From: Henricia sp. BOLD:AAB3569
Taxonomy: Eukaryota; Echinodermata; Asteroidea; Spinulosida; Echinasteridae
Direction of reading: 5' to 3'
DNA length: 64,000 nucleotides
NCBI GenBank assembly: GCA_037783545.1
Contig: JBBELK010000506.1
Coordinates: 1-64,000, forward strand
Shown: in pieces, positions 23,601 through 35,599 of the stretch
Layout: every line of letters starts with the position of its first letter
How positions within the stretch are numbered: position 1 is the first letter of the stretch
Notes under the pieces: generated by a model
The model's input: only the letters and a program-made list of their open reading frames with translations
Database searches by the model: none
Told to the model about the DNA's origin: nothing
Made by a program: the position numbers and the translations under genes

Positions 23601-25347
23601 GTTAACGCACCGCAGTTTGGCTCGGCAATTTGGTCAAAGTGTGGTCCAAACGTCGGCAAATTTGGAGGTCGAAAAATGTTCCGACGAACTTCAAATTTTG
23701 CATGCCCTAAACTCTCTATATTGCGACTTTCGCCGGGAAATGGCAGAGAAATTTCAAAGTTTAGAAAAAACTGGGTTGAGGCTTCCTGACTGCTCTCACG
23801 CAAACCGTGGCTGTCTGTACACACCTCTTTGGGGTACTTCTGAGTTGTGCGCATGCTCAGTCATTCGGACTGTCGTTAACGCACCGCAGTTTGGCTCGGC
23901 AATTTGGTCAAAGTGTGGTCCAAACGTCGGCAAATTTGGAGGTCGAAAAATGTTCCGACGAACTTCAAATTTTGCATGCCCTAAACTCTCTATATTGCGC
24001 ACTTGTCATAAAAAATTGACAGACTTTCGCCGGGAAATGGCAGAGAAATTTCAAAGTTTAGAAAAAACTGGGTTGAGGCTTCCTGACTGCTCTCACGCAA
24101 ACCGTGGCTGTCTGTACACACCTCTTTGGGGTACTCCTGAGTTGTGCGCATGCTCAGTCATTCGGACTGTCGTTAACGCACCGCAGTTTGGCTCGGCAAT
24201 TTGGTCAAAGTGTGGTCCAAACGTCGGCAAATTTGGAGGTCGAAAAATGTTCCGACGAACTTCAAATTTTGCATGCCCTAAACTCTCTATATTGCGCACT
24301 TGTCATAAAAAATTGACAGACTTTCGCCGGGAAATGGCAGAGAAATTTCAAAGTTTAGAAAAAACTGGGTTGAGGCTTCCTGACTGCTCTCACGCAAACC
24401 GTGGCTGTCTGTACACACCTCTTTGGGGTACTCCTGAGTTGTGCGCATGCTCAGTCATTCGGACTGTCGTTAACGCACCGCAGTTTGGCTCGGCAATTTG
24501 GTCAAAGTGTGGTCCAAACGTCGGCAAATTTGGAGGTCGAAAAATGTTCCGACAAACTTCAAATTTTGCATGCCCTAAACTCTCTATATTGCGCACTTGT
24601 CATAAAAAATTGACAGACTTTCGTCGGGAAATGGCAGAGAAATTTCAAAGTTTAGAAAAAACTGGGTTGAGGCTTCCTGACTGCTCTCACGCAAACCGTG
24701 GCTGTCTGTACACAACTCTTTGGGGTACTCCTGAGTTGTGCGCATGCTCAGTCATTCGGACTGTCGTTAACGCACCGCAGTTTGGCTCGGCAATTTGGTC
24801 AAAGTGTGGTCCAAACGTCGGCAAATTTGGAGGTCGAAAAATGTTCCGACGAACTTCAAATTTTGCATGCCCTAAACTCTCTATATTGCGCACTTGTCAT
24901 AAACAATTGACAGACTTTCGCCGGGAAATGGCAGAGAAATTTCAAAGTTTAGAAAAAAACTGGGTTGAGGCTTCCTGACTGCTCTCACGCAAACCGTGGC
25001 TGTCTGTACACACCTCTTTGGGGTACTCCTGAGTTGTGCGCATGCTCAGTCATTCGGACTGTCGTTAACGCACCGCAGTTTGGCTCGGCAATTTGGTCAA
25101 AGTGTGGTCCAAACGTCGGCAAATTTGGAGGTCGAAAAATGTTCCGACGAACTTTAAATTTTGCATGCCCTAAACTCTCTATATTGCGCACTTGTCATAA
25201 AAAATTGACAGACTTTCGCCGGGAAATGGCAGAGAAATTTCAAAGTTTAGAAAAAACTGGTTGAGGCTTCCTGACTGCTCTCACGCAAACCGTGGCTGTC
25301 TGTACACACCTCTTTGAGGTACTCCTGAGTTGTGCGCATGCTCAGTC
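20639..25347 (+). repeat. 2,652-bp segmental duplication within family A, ending at the A/B boundary
   Basis: The stretch from about 20639 to 22611 recurs at 23291 to 25260 with the same rare variants in the same order: a 23-bp deletion (TATTGCGACTTTCG, junctions 21073/21074 and 23725/23726), GGTACTTCTGAG, CCGACAAACTTC, TTTCGTCGGG, ACACAACTCTTTGG, CATAAACAATTG, GAACTTTAAATT and CTTTGAGGTAC. The offset is 2,652 bp, equal to nine monomers minus 23 bp plus two extra As. It drops to 2,651 bp after one G is lost near 25257. The right copy stops matching where family B begins. The left limit is set by CAGTTATTCGG near 23290 versus CAGTCATTCGG near 20638. Confidence 0.9.
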
Positions 25348-25577
25348 CTTCGGACTGTCGTTGACACGGCCCAGTTTGGGACGGGATTTTGGTCAAAGTG
25401 TGGTCCAAACGTCGGCAAATTTGGAGGTCGAAAAATGTTCCGACGAACTTCAAATGTTGCATGCTCCAAAGACTCTATATTGCGCACTTGTCCTAAAAAA
25501 TTGACAGACTTTCGCCGGGAAATGGCAGAGAAATTTCAGAGTTTAGAAAAAAAAAGGGGTTGGCGCTTCCTGGTTGC
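25281..25577 (+). repeat. Chimeric A/B monomer at the family boundary
   Basis: The left part is family A (CTCACGCAAACCG, then GAGTTGTGCGC). The right part is family B (CAGTCCTTCGG, GTTGACACGGCCC, GCATGCTCCAAAGAC). The last A-specific base is T at 25331 and the first B-specific base is C at 25348. The crossover therefore lies in the shared 16-bp tract GTGCGCATGCTCAGTC at 25332-25347. The A part also carries a rare CTTTGAGGT variant (25312-25320), and just upstream a G is missing (CTGGTTGAGG, 25256-25265). The clean switch inside one monomer is what homologous exchange between two related arrays would leave. An assembly join at the same tract would look identical. Confidence 0.93.
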
Positions 25578-28500
25578 TCCCGCAACCTGTGGTTGTCTGT
25601 ACACACCTCTTTGGTGTACTCCTGACTCGTGCGCATGCTCAGTCCTTCGGACTGTCGTTGACACGGCCCAGTTTGGGACGGGATTTTGGTCAAAGTGTGG
25701 TCCAAACGTCGGCAAATTTGGAGGTCGAAAAATGTTCCGACGAACTTCAAATTTTGCATGCTCCAAAGACTCTATATTGCGCACTTGTCCTAAAAAATTG
25801 ACAGACTTTCGCCGGGAAATGGCAGAGAAATTTCAGAGTTTAGAAAAAAAGGGGTTGGCGCTTCCTGGTTGCTCCCGCAACCTGTGGCTGTCTGTACACA
25901 CCTCTTTGGTGTACTCCTGACTCGTGCGCATGCTCAGTCCTTCGGACTGTCGTTGACACGGCCCAGTTTGGGACGGGATTTTGGTCAAAGTGTGGTCCAA
26001 ACGTCGGCAATTTGGAGGTCGAAAAATGTTCCGACGAACTTCAAATTTTGCATGCTCCAAAGACTCTATATTGCGCACTTGTCCTAAAAAATTGATAGAC
26101 TTTCGCCGGAAATGGCAGAGAAATTTCAGAGTTTAGAAAAAAAAGGGGTTGGCGCTTCCTGGTTGCTCCCGCAACCTGTGGCTGTCTGTACACACCTCTT
26201 TGGTGTACTCCTGACTCGTGCGCATGCTCAGTCCTTCGGACTGTCGTTGACACGGCCCAGTTTGGGACGGGATTTTGGTCAAAGTGTGGTCCAAACGTCG
26301 GCAAATTTGGAGGTCGAAAAATGTTCCGACGAACTTCAAATTTTGCATGCTCCAAAGACGCTATATTGCGCACTTGTCCTAAATAATTGACAGACTTTCG
26401 CCGGGAAATGGCAGAGAAATTTCAGAGTTTAGAAAAAAAGGGGTTGGCGCTTCCTGGTTGCTCCCGCAACCTGTGGCTGTCTGTACACACCTCTTTGGTG
26501 TACTCCTGACTCGTGCGCATGCTCAGTCCTTCGGACTGTCGTTGACACGGCCCAGTTTGGGACGGGATTTTGGTCAAAGTGTGGTCCAAACGTCGGCAAA
26601 TTTGGAGGTCGAAAAATGTTCCGACGAACTTCAAATTTTGCATGCTCCAAAGACTCTATATTGCGCACTTGTCCTAAAACATTGACAGACTTTCGCCGGG
26701 AAATGGCAGAGAAATTTCAGAGTTTAGAAAAAAAAGGGGTTGGCGCTTCCTGGTTGCTCCCGCAACCTGTGGCTGTCTGTACACACCTCTTTGGTGTACT
26801 CCTGACTCGTGCGCATGCTCAGTCCTTCAGACTGTCGTTGACACGGCCCAGTTTGGGACGGGATTTTGGTCAAAGTGTGGTCCAAACGTCGGCAAATTTG
26901 GAGGTCGAAAAATGTTCCGACGAACTTCAAATTGTGCATGCTCCAAAGACTCTATATTGCGCACTTGTCCTAAAAAATTGACAGACTTTCGCCGGGAAAT
27001 GGCAGAGAAATTTCAGAGTTTAGAAAAAAAAGGGGTTGGCGCTTCCTGGTTGCTCACGCAACCTGTGGCTGTCTGTACACACCTCTTTGGTGTACTCCTG
27101 ACTCGTGCGCATGCTCAGTCCTTCGGACTGTCGTTGACACGGCCCAGTTTGGGACGGGATTTTGGTCAAAGTGTGGTCCAAACGTCGGCAAATTTGGAGG
27201 TCGAAAAATGTTCCGACGAACTTCAAATTTTGCATGCTCCAAAGACTCTATATTGCGCAATTGTCCTAAAAAATTGACAGACTTTCGCCGGGAAATGGCA
27301 GAGAAATTTCAGAGTTTAGAAAAAAAAGGGGTTGGCGCTTCCTGGATGCTCCCGCAACCTGTGGCTGTCTGTACACACCTCTTTGGTGTACTCCTGACTC
27401 GTGCGCATGCTCAGTCCTTCGGACTGTCGTTGACACGGCCCAGTTTGGGACGGGATTTTGGTCAAAGTGTGGTCCAAACGTCGGCAAATTTGGAGGTCGA
27501 AAAATGTTCCGACGAACTTCAAATTTTGCATGCTCCAAAGACTCTATATTGCGCACTTGTCCTAAAAAATTGACAGACTTTCGCCGGGAAATGGCAGAGA
27601 AATTTCAGAGTTTAGAAAAAAAAGGGGTTGGCGCTTCCTGGTTGCTCCCGCAACCTGTGGCTGTCTGTACACACCTCTTTGGTGTACTCCTGACTCGTGC
27701 GCATGCTCAGTCCTTCGGACTGTCGTTGACACGGCCCAGTTTGGGACGGGATTTTGGTCAAAGTGTGGTCCAAACGTCGGCAAATTTGGAGGTCGAAAAA
27801 TGTTCCGACGAACTTCAAATTTTGCATGCTCCAAAGACTCTATATTGCGCACTTGTCCTAAAAAATTGACAGACTTTCGCCGGGAAATGGCAGAGAAATT
27901 TCAGAGTTTAGAAAAAAAGGGGTTGGCGCTTCCTGGTTGCTCCCGCAACCTGTGGCTGTCTGTACACACCTCTTTGGTGTACTCCTGACTCGTGCGCATG
28001 CTCAGTCCTTCGGACTGTCGTTGACACGGCCCAGTTTGGGACGGGATTTTGGTCAAAGTGTGGTCCAAACGTCGGCAAATTTGGAGGTCGAAAAATGTTC
28101 CGACGAACTTCAAATTTTGCATGCTCCAAAGACTCTATATTGCGCACTTGTCCTAAAAAATTGACAGACTTTCGCCGGGAAATGGCAGAGAAATTTCAGA
28201 GTTTAGAAAAAAAGGGGTTGGCGCTTCCTGGTTGCTCCCGCAACCTGTGGCTGTCTGTACACACCTCTTTGGTGTACTCCTGACTCGTGCGCATGCTCAG
28301 TCCTTCGGACTGTCGTTGACACGGCCCAGTTTGGGACGGGATTTTGGTCAAAGTGTGGTCCAAACGTCGGCAAATTTGGAGGTGGAAAAATGTTCCGACG
28401 AACTTCAAATTTTGCATGCTCCAAAGACTCTATATTGCGCACTTGTCCTAAAAAATTGACAGACTTTCGCCGGGAAATGGCAGAGAAATTACAGAGTTTA

Positions 28501-28640
28501 GAAAAAAAAGGGGTTGGCGCTTCCTGGTTGCTCCCGCAACCTGTGGCTGTCTGTACACACCTCTTTGGTGTACTCCTGACTCGTGCGCATGCTCAGTCCT
28601 TCGGACTGTCGTTGACACGGCCCAGTTTGGGACGGGATTT

Positions 28641-28655
28641 TGGTCATCAAATGTT
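28641..28655 (+). repeat. Family B monomer with a 54-bp internal deletion
   Basis: The text reads GATTTTGGTCATCAAATGTTGC. Fifty-four bases normally lying between GGTCA and TCAAAT are absent, with the junction at 28646/28647. The loss removes most of the 76-bp segment shared by both families. This is the only monomer I found that lacks it. The deletion opens a zone rich in private indels, so it could be a real deletion or a consensus error. Confidence 0.85.
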
Positions 28656-31600
28656 GCATGCTCCAAAGACTCTATATTGCGCACTTGTCCTAAAAAAATT
28701 GACAGACTCTTCGCCGGGACAATGGCAGAGAAATTTCAGAGTTTAGAAAAAAAAAGGGGTTGGCGCTTCCTGGTTGCTCCCGCAACCTGTGGTTGTCTGT
28801 ACACACCTCTTTGGTGTACTCCTGACTCGTGCGCATGCTCAGTCCTTCGGACTGTCGTTGACACGGCCCCAGATTTGGGACGGGATTTTGGTCAAAGTGT
28901 GGTCCAAACGTCGGCAAATTTGGAGGTCGAAAAATGTTCCAACGAACTTCAAATTTTGCATGCTCCAAAGACTCTATATTGCGCACTTTGTCTAAAAAAT
29001 TGACAGACTTTTCGCCGGGAAATGGCAGAGAAATTTCAGAGTTTAGAAAAAAAAAGGGGTTGGCGCTTCCTGGTTGCTCCCGCAACCTGTGGCTGTCTGT
29101 ACACACCTCTTTGGTGTACTCCTGACTCGTGCGCATGCTCAGTCCTTCGGACTGTCGTTGACACGGCCCAGTTTGGGACGGGATTTTGGTCAAAGTGTGG
29201 TCCAAAACGTCGGCAAATTTGGAGGTCGAAAAATGTTCCGACGAACTTCAAATTTTGCATCGCTCCAAAGACTCTATATTGCGCACTTGTCCTAAAAAAT
29301 TGACAGACTTTCGCCGGGAAATGGCAGAGAAATTTCAGAGTTTAGAAAAAAAAGGGGTTGGCGCTTCCTGGTTGCTCCCGCAACCTGTGGCTGTCTGTAC
29401 ACACCTCTTTGGTGTACTCCTGACTCGTGCGCATGCTCAGTCCTTCGGACTGTCGTTGACACGGCCCAGTTTGGGACGGGGATTTTGGTCAAAGTGTGGT
29501 CCAAACGTCGGCAAATTTGGAGGTCGAAAAATGTTCCGACGAACTTCAAATTTTGCATGCTCCAAAGACTCTATATTGCGCACCTTGTCCTAAAAAATTG
29601 ACAGACTTTCGCCGGGAAATGGCAGAGAAATTTCAGAGTTTAGAAAAAAAAGGGGTTGGCGCTTCCTGGTTGCTCCCGCAACCTGTGGCTGTCTGTACAC
29701 ACCTCTTTGGTGTACTCCTGACTCGTGCGCATGCTCAGTCCTTCGGACTGTCGTTGACACGGCCAGTTTGGGACGGGATTTTGGTCAAAGTGTGGTCCAA
29801 ACGTCGGCAAATTTGGAGGTCGAAAAATGTTCCGACGAACTTCAAATTTTGCATGCTCCAAAGACTCTATATTGCGCACTTGTCCTAAAAAAATTGACTA
29901 GACTTTCGCCGGGAAATGGCAGAGAAATTTCAGAGTTTAGAAAAAAAAAGGGGTTGGCGCTTCCTGGTTGCTCCCGCAACCTGTGGCTGTCTGTACACAC
30001 CTCTTTGGTGTACTCCTGACTCGTGCGCATGCTCAGTCCTTCAGGACTGTCGTTGACACGGCCCAGTTTGGGACGGGATTTTAGTCAAAGTGTGGTCCAA
30101 ACGTCGGCAAATTTGGAGGTCGAAAAATGTTCCGACGAACTTCAAATTTTGCATGCTCCAAAGACTCTATATTGCGCACCTTGTCCTAAAAAATTGACAG
30201 ACTTTCGCCGGGAAATGGCAGAGAAATTTCAGAGTTTAGAAAAAAAAGGGGTTGGCGCTTCCTGGTTGCTCCCGCAACCTGTGGCTGTCTGTACACACCT
30301 CTTTGGTGTACTCCTGACTCGTGCGCATGCTCAGTCCTTCGGACTGTCGTTGACACGGCCCAGTTTGGGACGGGATTTTGGTCAAAGTGTGGTCCAAACG
30401 TCGGCAAATTTGGAGGTCGAAAAATGTTCCGACGAACTTCAAATTTTGCATGCTCCAAAGACGCTATATTGCGCACTTGTCCTAAAAAATTGACAGACTT
30501 TCGCCGGGAAATGGCAGAGAAATTTCAGAGTTTAGAAAAAAAGGGGTTGGCGCTTCCTGGTTGCTCCCGCAACCTGTGGCTGTCTGTACACACCTCTTTG
30601 GTGTACTCCTGACTCGTGCGCATGCTCAGTCCTTCGGACTGTCGTTGACACGGCCCAGTTTGGGACGGGATTTTGGTCAAAGTGTGGTCCAAACGTCGGC
30701 AAATTTGGAGGTCGAAAAATGTTCCGACGAACTTCAAATTTTGCATGCTCCAAAGACTCTATATTGCGCACTTTGTCCTAAAAAATTGACAGACTTTCGC
30801 CGGGAAATGGCAGAGAAATTTCAGAGTTTAGAAAAAAAAAGGGGTTGGCGCTTCCTGGTTGCTCCCGCAACCTGTTGCTGTCTGTACACACCTCTTTGGT
30901 GTACTCCTGACTCGTGCGCATGCTCAGTCCTTCAGACTGTCGTTGACACGGCCCAGTTTGGGACGGGATTTTGGTCAAAGTGTGGTCCAAACGTCGGCAA
31001 ATTTGGAGGTCGAAAAATGTTCCGACGAACTTCAAATTTTGCATGCTCCAAAGACTCTATATTGCGCACTTGTCCTAAAAAATTGACAGACTTTCGCCGG
31101 GAAATGGCAGAGAAATTTCAGAGTTTAGAAAAAAAAGGGGTTGGCGCTTCCTGGATGCTCCCACAACCTGTGGCTGTCTGTACACACCTCTTTGCGTGTA
31201 CTCCTGACTCGTGCGCATGCTCAGTCCTTCGGACTGTCGTTGACACGAGCCCAGTTTGGGGACGGGATTTTGGTCAAAGTGTGGTCTCAAACGTCGGCAA
31301 ATTTGGAGGTCGAAAAATGTTCCGACGAACTTCAAATTTTGCATGCTCCAAAGACTCTATATTGCGCACTTGTCCTAAAAAATTGACAGACTTTCGCCGG
31401 GAAATGGCAGAGAAATTTCAGAGTTTAGAAAAAAAAGGGGTTGGCGCTTCCTGGTTGCTCCCGCAACCTGTGGCTGTCTGTACACACCTCTTTGGTGTAC
31501 TCCTGACCTCGTGCGCATGCTCAGTCCTTCGGACTGTCGTTGACACGGCCCAGTTTGGGACGGGATTTTGGTCAAAGTGTGGTCCAAACGTCGGCAAATT

Positions 31601-33514
31601 TGGAGGTCGAAAAATGTTCCGACGAACTTCAAATTTTGCATGCTCCAAAGACTCTATATTGCGCACTTGTCCTAAAAAATTGACAGACTTTCGCCGGGAA
31701 ATGGCAGAGAAATTTCAGAGTTTAGAAAAAAAAGGGGTTGGCGCTTCCTGGTTGCTCCCGCAACCTGTGGCTGTCTGTACACACCTCTTTGGTGTACTCC
31801 TGACTCGTGCGCATGCTCAGCTCCTTCGGACTGTCGTTGACACGGCCCAGTTTGGGACGGGATTTTGGTCAAAGTGTGGTCCAAACGTCGGCAAATTTGG
31901 AGGTCGAAAAATGTTCCGACGAACTTCAAATTTTGCATGCTCCAAAGACTCTATATTGCGCACTTGTCCTAGAAAAATGACAGACTTTCGCCGGGAAATG
32001 GCAGAGAAATTTCAGAGTTTAGAAAAAAAAAGGGGTTGGCGCTTCCTGGTTGCTCCCGCAACCTGTGGCTGTCTGTACACACCTATTTGTTGTACTCCTG
32101 ACTCGTGCGCATGCTCAGTCCTTCGGACTGTCGTTGACACGGCCCAGTTTGGGACGGGATTTTGGTCAAAGTGTGGTCCAAAACGTCGGCAAATTTGGAG
32201 GTCGAAAAATGTTCCGACGAACTTCAAATTTTGCATGCTCCAAAGACTCTATATTGCGCACTTGTCCTAAAAAATTGACAGACTTTCGCCGGGAAATGGC
32301 AGAGAAATTTCAGAGTTTAGAAAAAAAAAGGGGTTGGCGCTTCCTGGATGCTCCCGCAACCTGTGGCTGTCTGTACACACCTCTTTGGTGTACTCCTGAC
32401 TCGTGCGCATGCTCAGTTCCTTCGGACTGTCGTTGACACGGCCCAGTTTGGGGACGGGATTTTGGTCAAAGTGTGGTCCAAACGTCGGGCAAATTTGGAG
32501 GTCGAAAAATGTTTCGACGAACTTCAAATTTTGCATGCTCCAAAGACTCTATATTGCGCACTTGTCCTAAAAAATTGACAGACTTTCGCCGGGAAATGGC
32601 AGAGAAATTTCAGAGTTGAGAAAAAAAAGGGGTTGGCGCTTCCTGGATGCTCCCGCAACCTGTGGCTGTCTGTACACACCTCTTTGGTGTACTCCTGACT
32701 CGTGCGCATGCTCAGTCCTTCGGACTGTCGTTGACACGGCCCAGTTTGGGACGGGATTTTGGTCAAAGTGTGGTCCAAACGTCGGCAAATTTGGAGGTCG
32801 AAAAATGTTCCGACGAACTTCAAATTTTGCATGCTCCAAAGACTCTATATTGCGCACTTTGTCCTAACAAATTGACAGACTTTCGCCGGGAAATGGCAGA
32901 GAAATTTCAGAGTTTAGAAAGAAAAAAGGGGTTGGCGCTTCCTGGTTGCTCCCGCAACCTGTGGCTGTCTGTACACACCTCTTTGGTGTACTCCTGACCT
33001 CGTGCGCATGCTCAGTCCTTCGGACTGTCGTTGACACGGCCCAGTTTGGGACGGGATTTTGGTCAAAGTGTGGTCCAAACGTCGGCAAATTTGGAGGTCG
33101 AAAAATGTTCCGACGAACTTCAAATTTTGCATGCTCCAAAGACTCTATATTGCGCACTTGTCCTAAAAAATTGACAGACTTTCGCCCAGGAATGGCAGAG
33201 AAATTTCAGAGTTTAGAAAAAAAAAGGGGTTGGCGCTTCCTGGATGCTCCCGCAACCTGTGGCTGTCTGTACACACCTCTTTGGTGTACTCCTGACTCGT
33301 GCGCATGCTCAGTCCTTCGGACTGTCGTTGACACGGCCCAGTTTGGGACGGGATTTTGGTCAAAGTGTGGTCCAAACGTCGGCAAATTTGGAGGTCGAAA
33401 AATGTTCCGACGAACTTCAAATTTTGCATGCTCCAAAGACTCTATATTGCGCACTTGTCCTAAAAAATTGACAGACTTTCGCCCGGAAATGGCAGAGAAA
33501 TTTCAGAGTTTAGA

Positions 33515-33550
33515 AAAAAAAAGGGGTTGGCGAAAAAAAAGGGGTTGGCG
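33515..33550 (+). repeat. 18-bp tandem duplication of the A-run plus GGGGTTGGCG
   Basis: The segment A8-GGGGTTGGCG occurs twice in direct succession in this monomer, at 33515-33532 and 33533-33550. Elsewhere it occurs once per monomer. The homopolymer run is a natural slippage site. The added 18 bp keep the local frame. Confidence 0.9.
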
Positions 33551-35599
33551 CTTCCTGGATGCTCCCGCAACCTGTGGCTGTCTGTACACACCTCTTTGGT
33601 GTACTCCTGACTCGTGCGCATGCTCAGTCCTTCGGACTGTCGTTGACACGGCCCAGTTTGGGACGGGATTTTGGTCAAAGTGTGGTCCAAACGTCGGCAA
33701 ATTTGGAGGTCGAAAAATGTTCCGACGAACTTCAAATTTTGCATGCTCCAAAGACTCTATATTGCGCACTTGTCCTACAAAATTGACAGACTTTCGCCGG
33801 GAAATGGCAGAGAAATTTCAGAGTTTAGAAAAAAAAGGGGTTGGCGCTTCCTGGTTGCTCCCGCAACCTGTGGCTGTCTGTACACACCTCTTTGGTGTAC
33901 TCCTGACTCGTGCGCATGCTCAGTCCTTCGGACTGTCGTTGACACGGCCCAGTTTGGGACGGGATTTTGGTCAAAGTGTGGTCCAAACGTCGGCAAATTT
34001 GGAGGTCGAAAAATGTTCCGACGAACTTCAAATTTTGCATGCTCCAAAGACTCTATATTGCGCACTTGTCCTAAAAAATTGACAGACTTTCGCCGGGAAA
34101 TGGCAGAGAAATTTCAGAGTTTAGAAAAAAAAGGGGTTGGCGCTTCCTGGATGCTCCCGCAACCTGTGGCTGTCTGTACACACCTCTTTGGTGTACTCCT
34201 GACTCGTGCGCATGCTCAGTCCTTCGGACTGTCGTTGACACGGCCCAGTTTGGGACGGGATTTTGGTCAAAGTGTGGTCCAAACGTCGGCAAATTTGGAG
34301 GTCGAAAAATGTTCCGACGAACTTCAAATTTTGCATGCTCCAAAGACTCTATATTGCGCACTTGTCCTAAAAAATTGACAGACTTTCGCCGGGAAATGGC
34401 AGAGAAATTTCAGAGTTTAGAAAAAAAAAGGGGTTGGCGCTTCCTGGTTGCTCCCGCAACCTGTGGCTGTCTGTACACACCTCTTTGGTGTACTCCTGAC
34501 TCGTGCGCATGCTCAGTCCTTCGGACTGTCGTTGACACGGCCCAGTTTGGGACGGGATTTTGGTCAAAGTGTGGTCCAAACGTCGGCAAATTTGGAGGTC
34601 GACAAATGTTCCGACGAACTTCAAATTTTGCATGCTCCAAAGCCTCTATATTGCGCACTTGTCCTAAAAAATTGACAGACTTTCGCCGGGAAATGGCAGA
34701 GAAATTTCAGAGTTTAGAAAAAAAGGGGTTGGCGCTTCCTGGTTGCTCCCGCAACCTGTGGCTGTCTGTACACACCTCTTTGGTGTACTCCTGACTCGTG
34801 CGCATGCTCAGTCCTTCGGACTGTCGTTGACACGGCCCAGTTTGGGACGGGATTTTGGTCAAAGTGTGGTCCAAACGTCGGCAAATTTGGAGGTCGAAAA
34901 ATGTTCCGACGAACTTCAAATTTTGCATGCTCCAAAGACTCTATATTGCGCACTTGTCCTAAAAAATTGACAGACTTTCGCCGGGAAATGGCAGAGAAAT
35001 TTCAGAGTTTAGAAAAAAAAGGGGTTGGCGCTTCCTGGTTGCTCCCGCAACCTGTGGCTGTCTGTACACACCTCTTTGGTGTACTCCTGACTCGTGCGCA
35101 TGCTCAGTCCTTCGGACTGTCGTTGACACGGCCCAGTTTGGGACGGGATTTTGGTCAAAGTGTGGTCCAAACGTCGGCAAATTTGGAGGTCGAAAAATGT
35201 TCCGACGAACTTCAAATTGTGCATGCTCCAAAGACTCTATATTGCGCACTTGTCCTAAAAAATTGACAGACTTTCGCCGGGAAATGGCAGAGAAATTTCA
35301 GAGTTTAGAAAAAAAAGGGGTTGGCGCTTCCTGGTTGCTCCCGCAACCTGTGGCTGTCTGTACACACCTCTTTGGTGTACTCCTGACTCGTGCGCATGCT
35401 CAGTCCTTCGGACTGTCGTTGACACGGCCCAGTTTGGGACGGGATTTTGGTCAAAGTGTGGTCCAAACGTCGGCAAATTTGGAGGTCGAAAAATGTTCCG
35501 ACGAACTTCAAATTTTGCATGCTCCAAAGACTCTATATTGCGCACTTGTCCTAACAAATTGACAGACTTTCGCCGGGAAATGGCAGAGAAATTTCAGAG

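Larger units (their letters stand above)
1..25340 (+). repeat. Family A subarray, canonical 297-bp monomer, about 86 copies
   Basis: Family A is marked by GTCATAAAAA, TTCAAAGTTTAG, CTGGGTTGAGG, CCTGAGTTGTGCGC, CAGTCATTCGG, TCGTTAACGCACCGCAG and GCATGCCCTAAACTC. A hand count of the consensus gives 138 G+C in 297 bp (46.5%) and 16 CpG dinucleotides. Each monomer carries one GTTAAC (HpaI) site that family B lacks, two GCATGC sites and one TGTACA site. Most copies are exactly 297 bp. Exceptions have one extra A in an A-run, a 2-bp CT insertion, an 11-bp duplication, or a 23- or 25-bp deletion, each listed separately. The scattered single-base variants show no preference for any reading frame. Confidence 0.96.
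28640..33560. other. Zone dense in private single-base insertions
   Basis: Almost every monomer carries one or more private one-base insertions. Examples are GACTCTTCGCC (28707), GGCCCCAGATTTGG (28865), CCAAAACGTCGG (29203), GCATCGCTCC (29258), CACCTTGTCC (29581, 30178), TTGACTAGAC (29894), TTTGCGTGTAC (31191), GGTCTCAAACG (31284), GACCTCGTGCG (31505, 32997), CAGCTCCTTC (31819) and GTCGGGCAAA (32487). Substitutions are not raised to the same degree. Neighbouring B monomers at 34-53 kb are nearly free of such indels. This looks like lower consensus accuracy or a divergent array edge. Confidence 0.7.
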
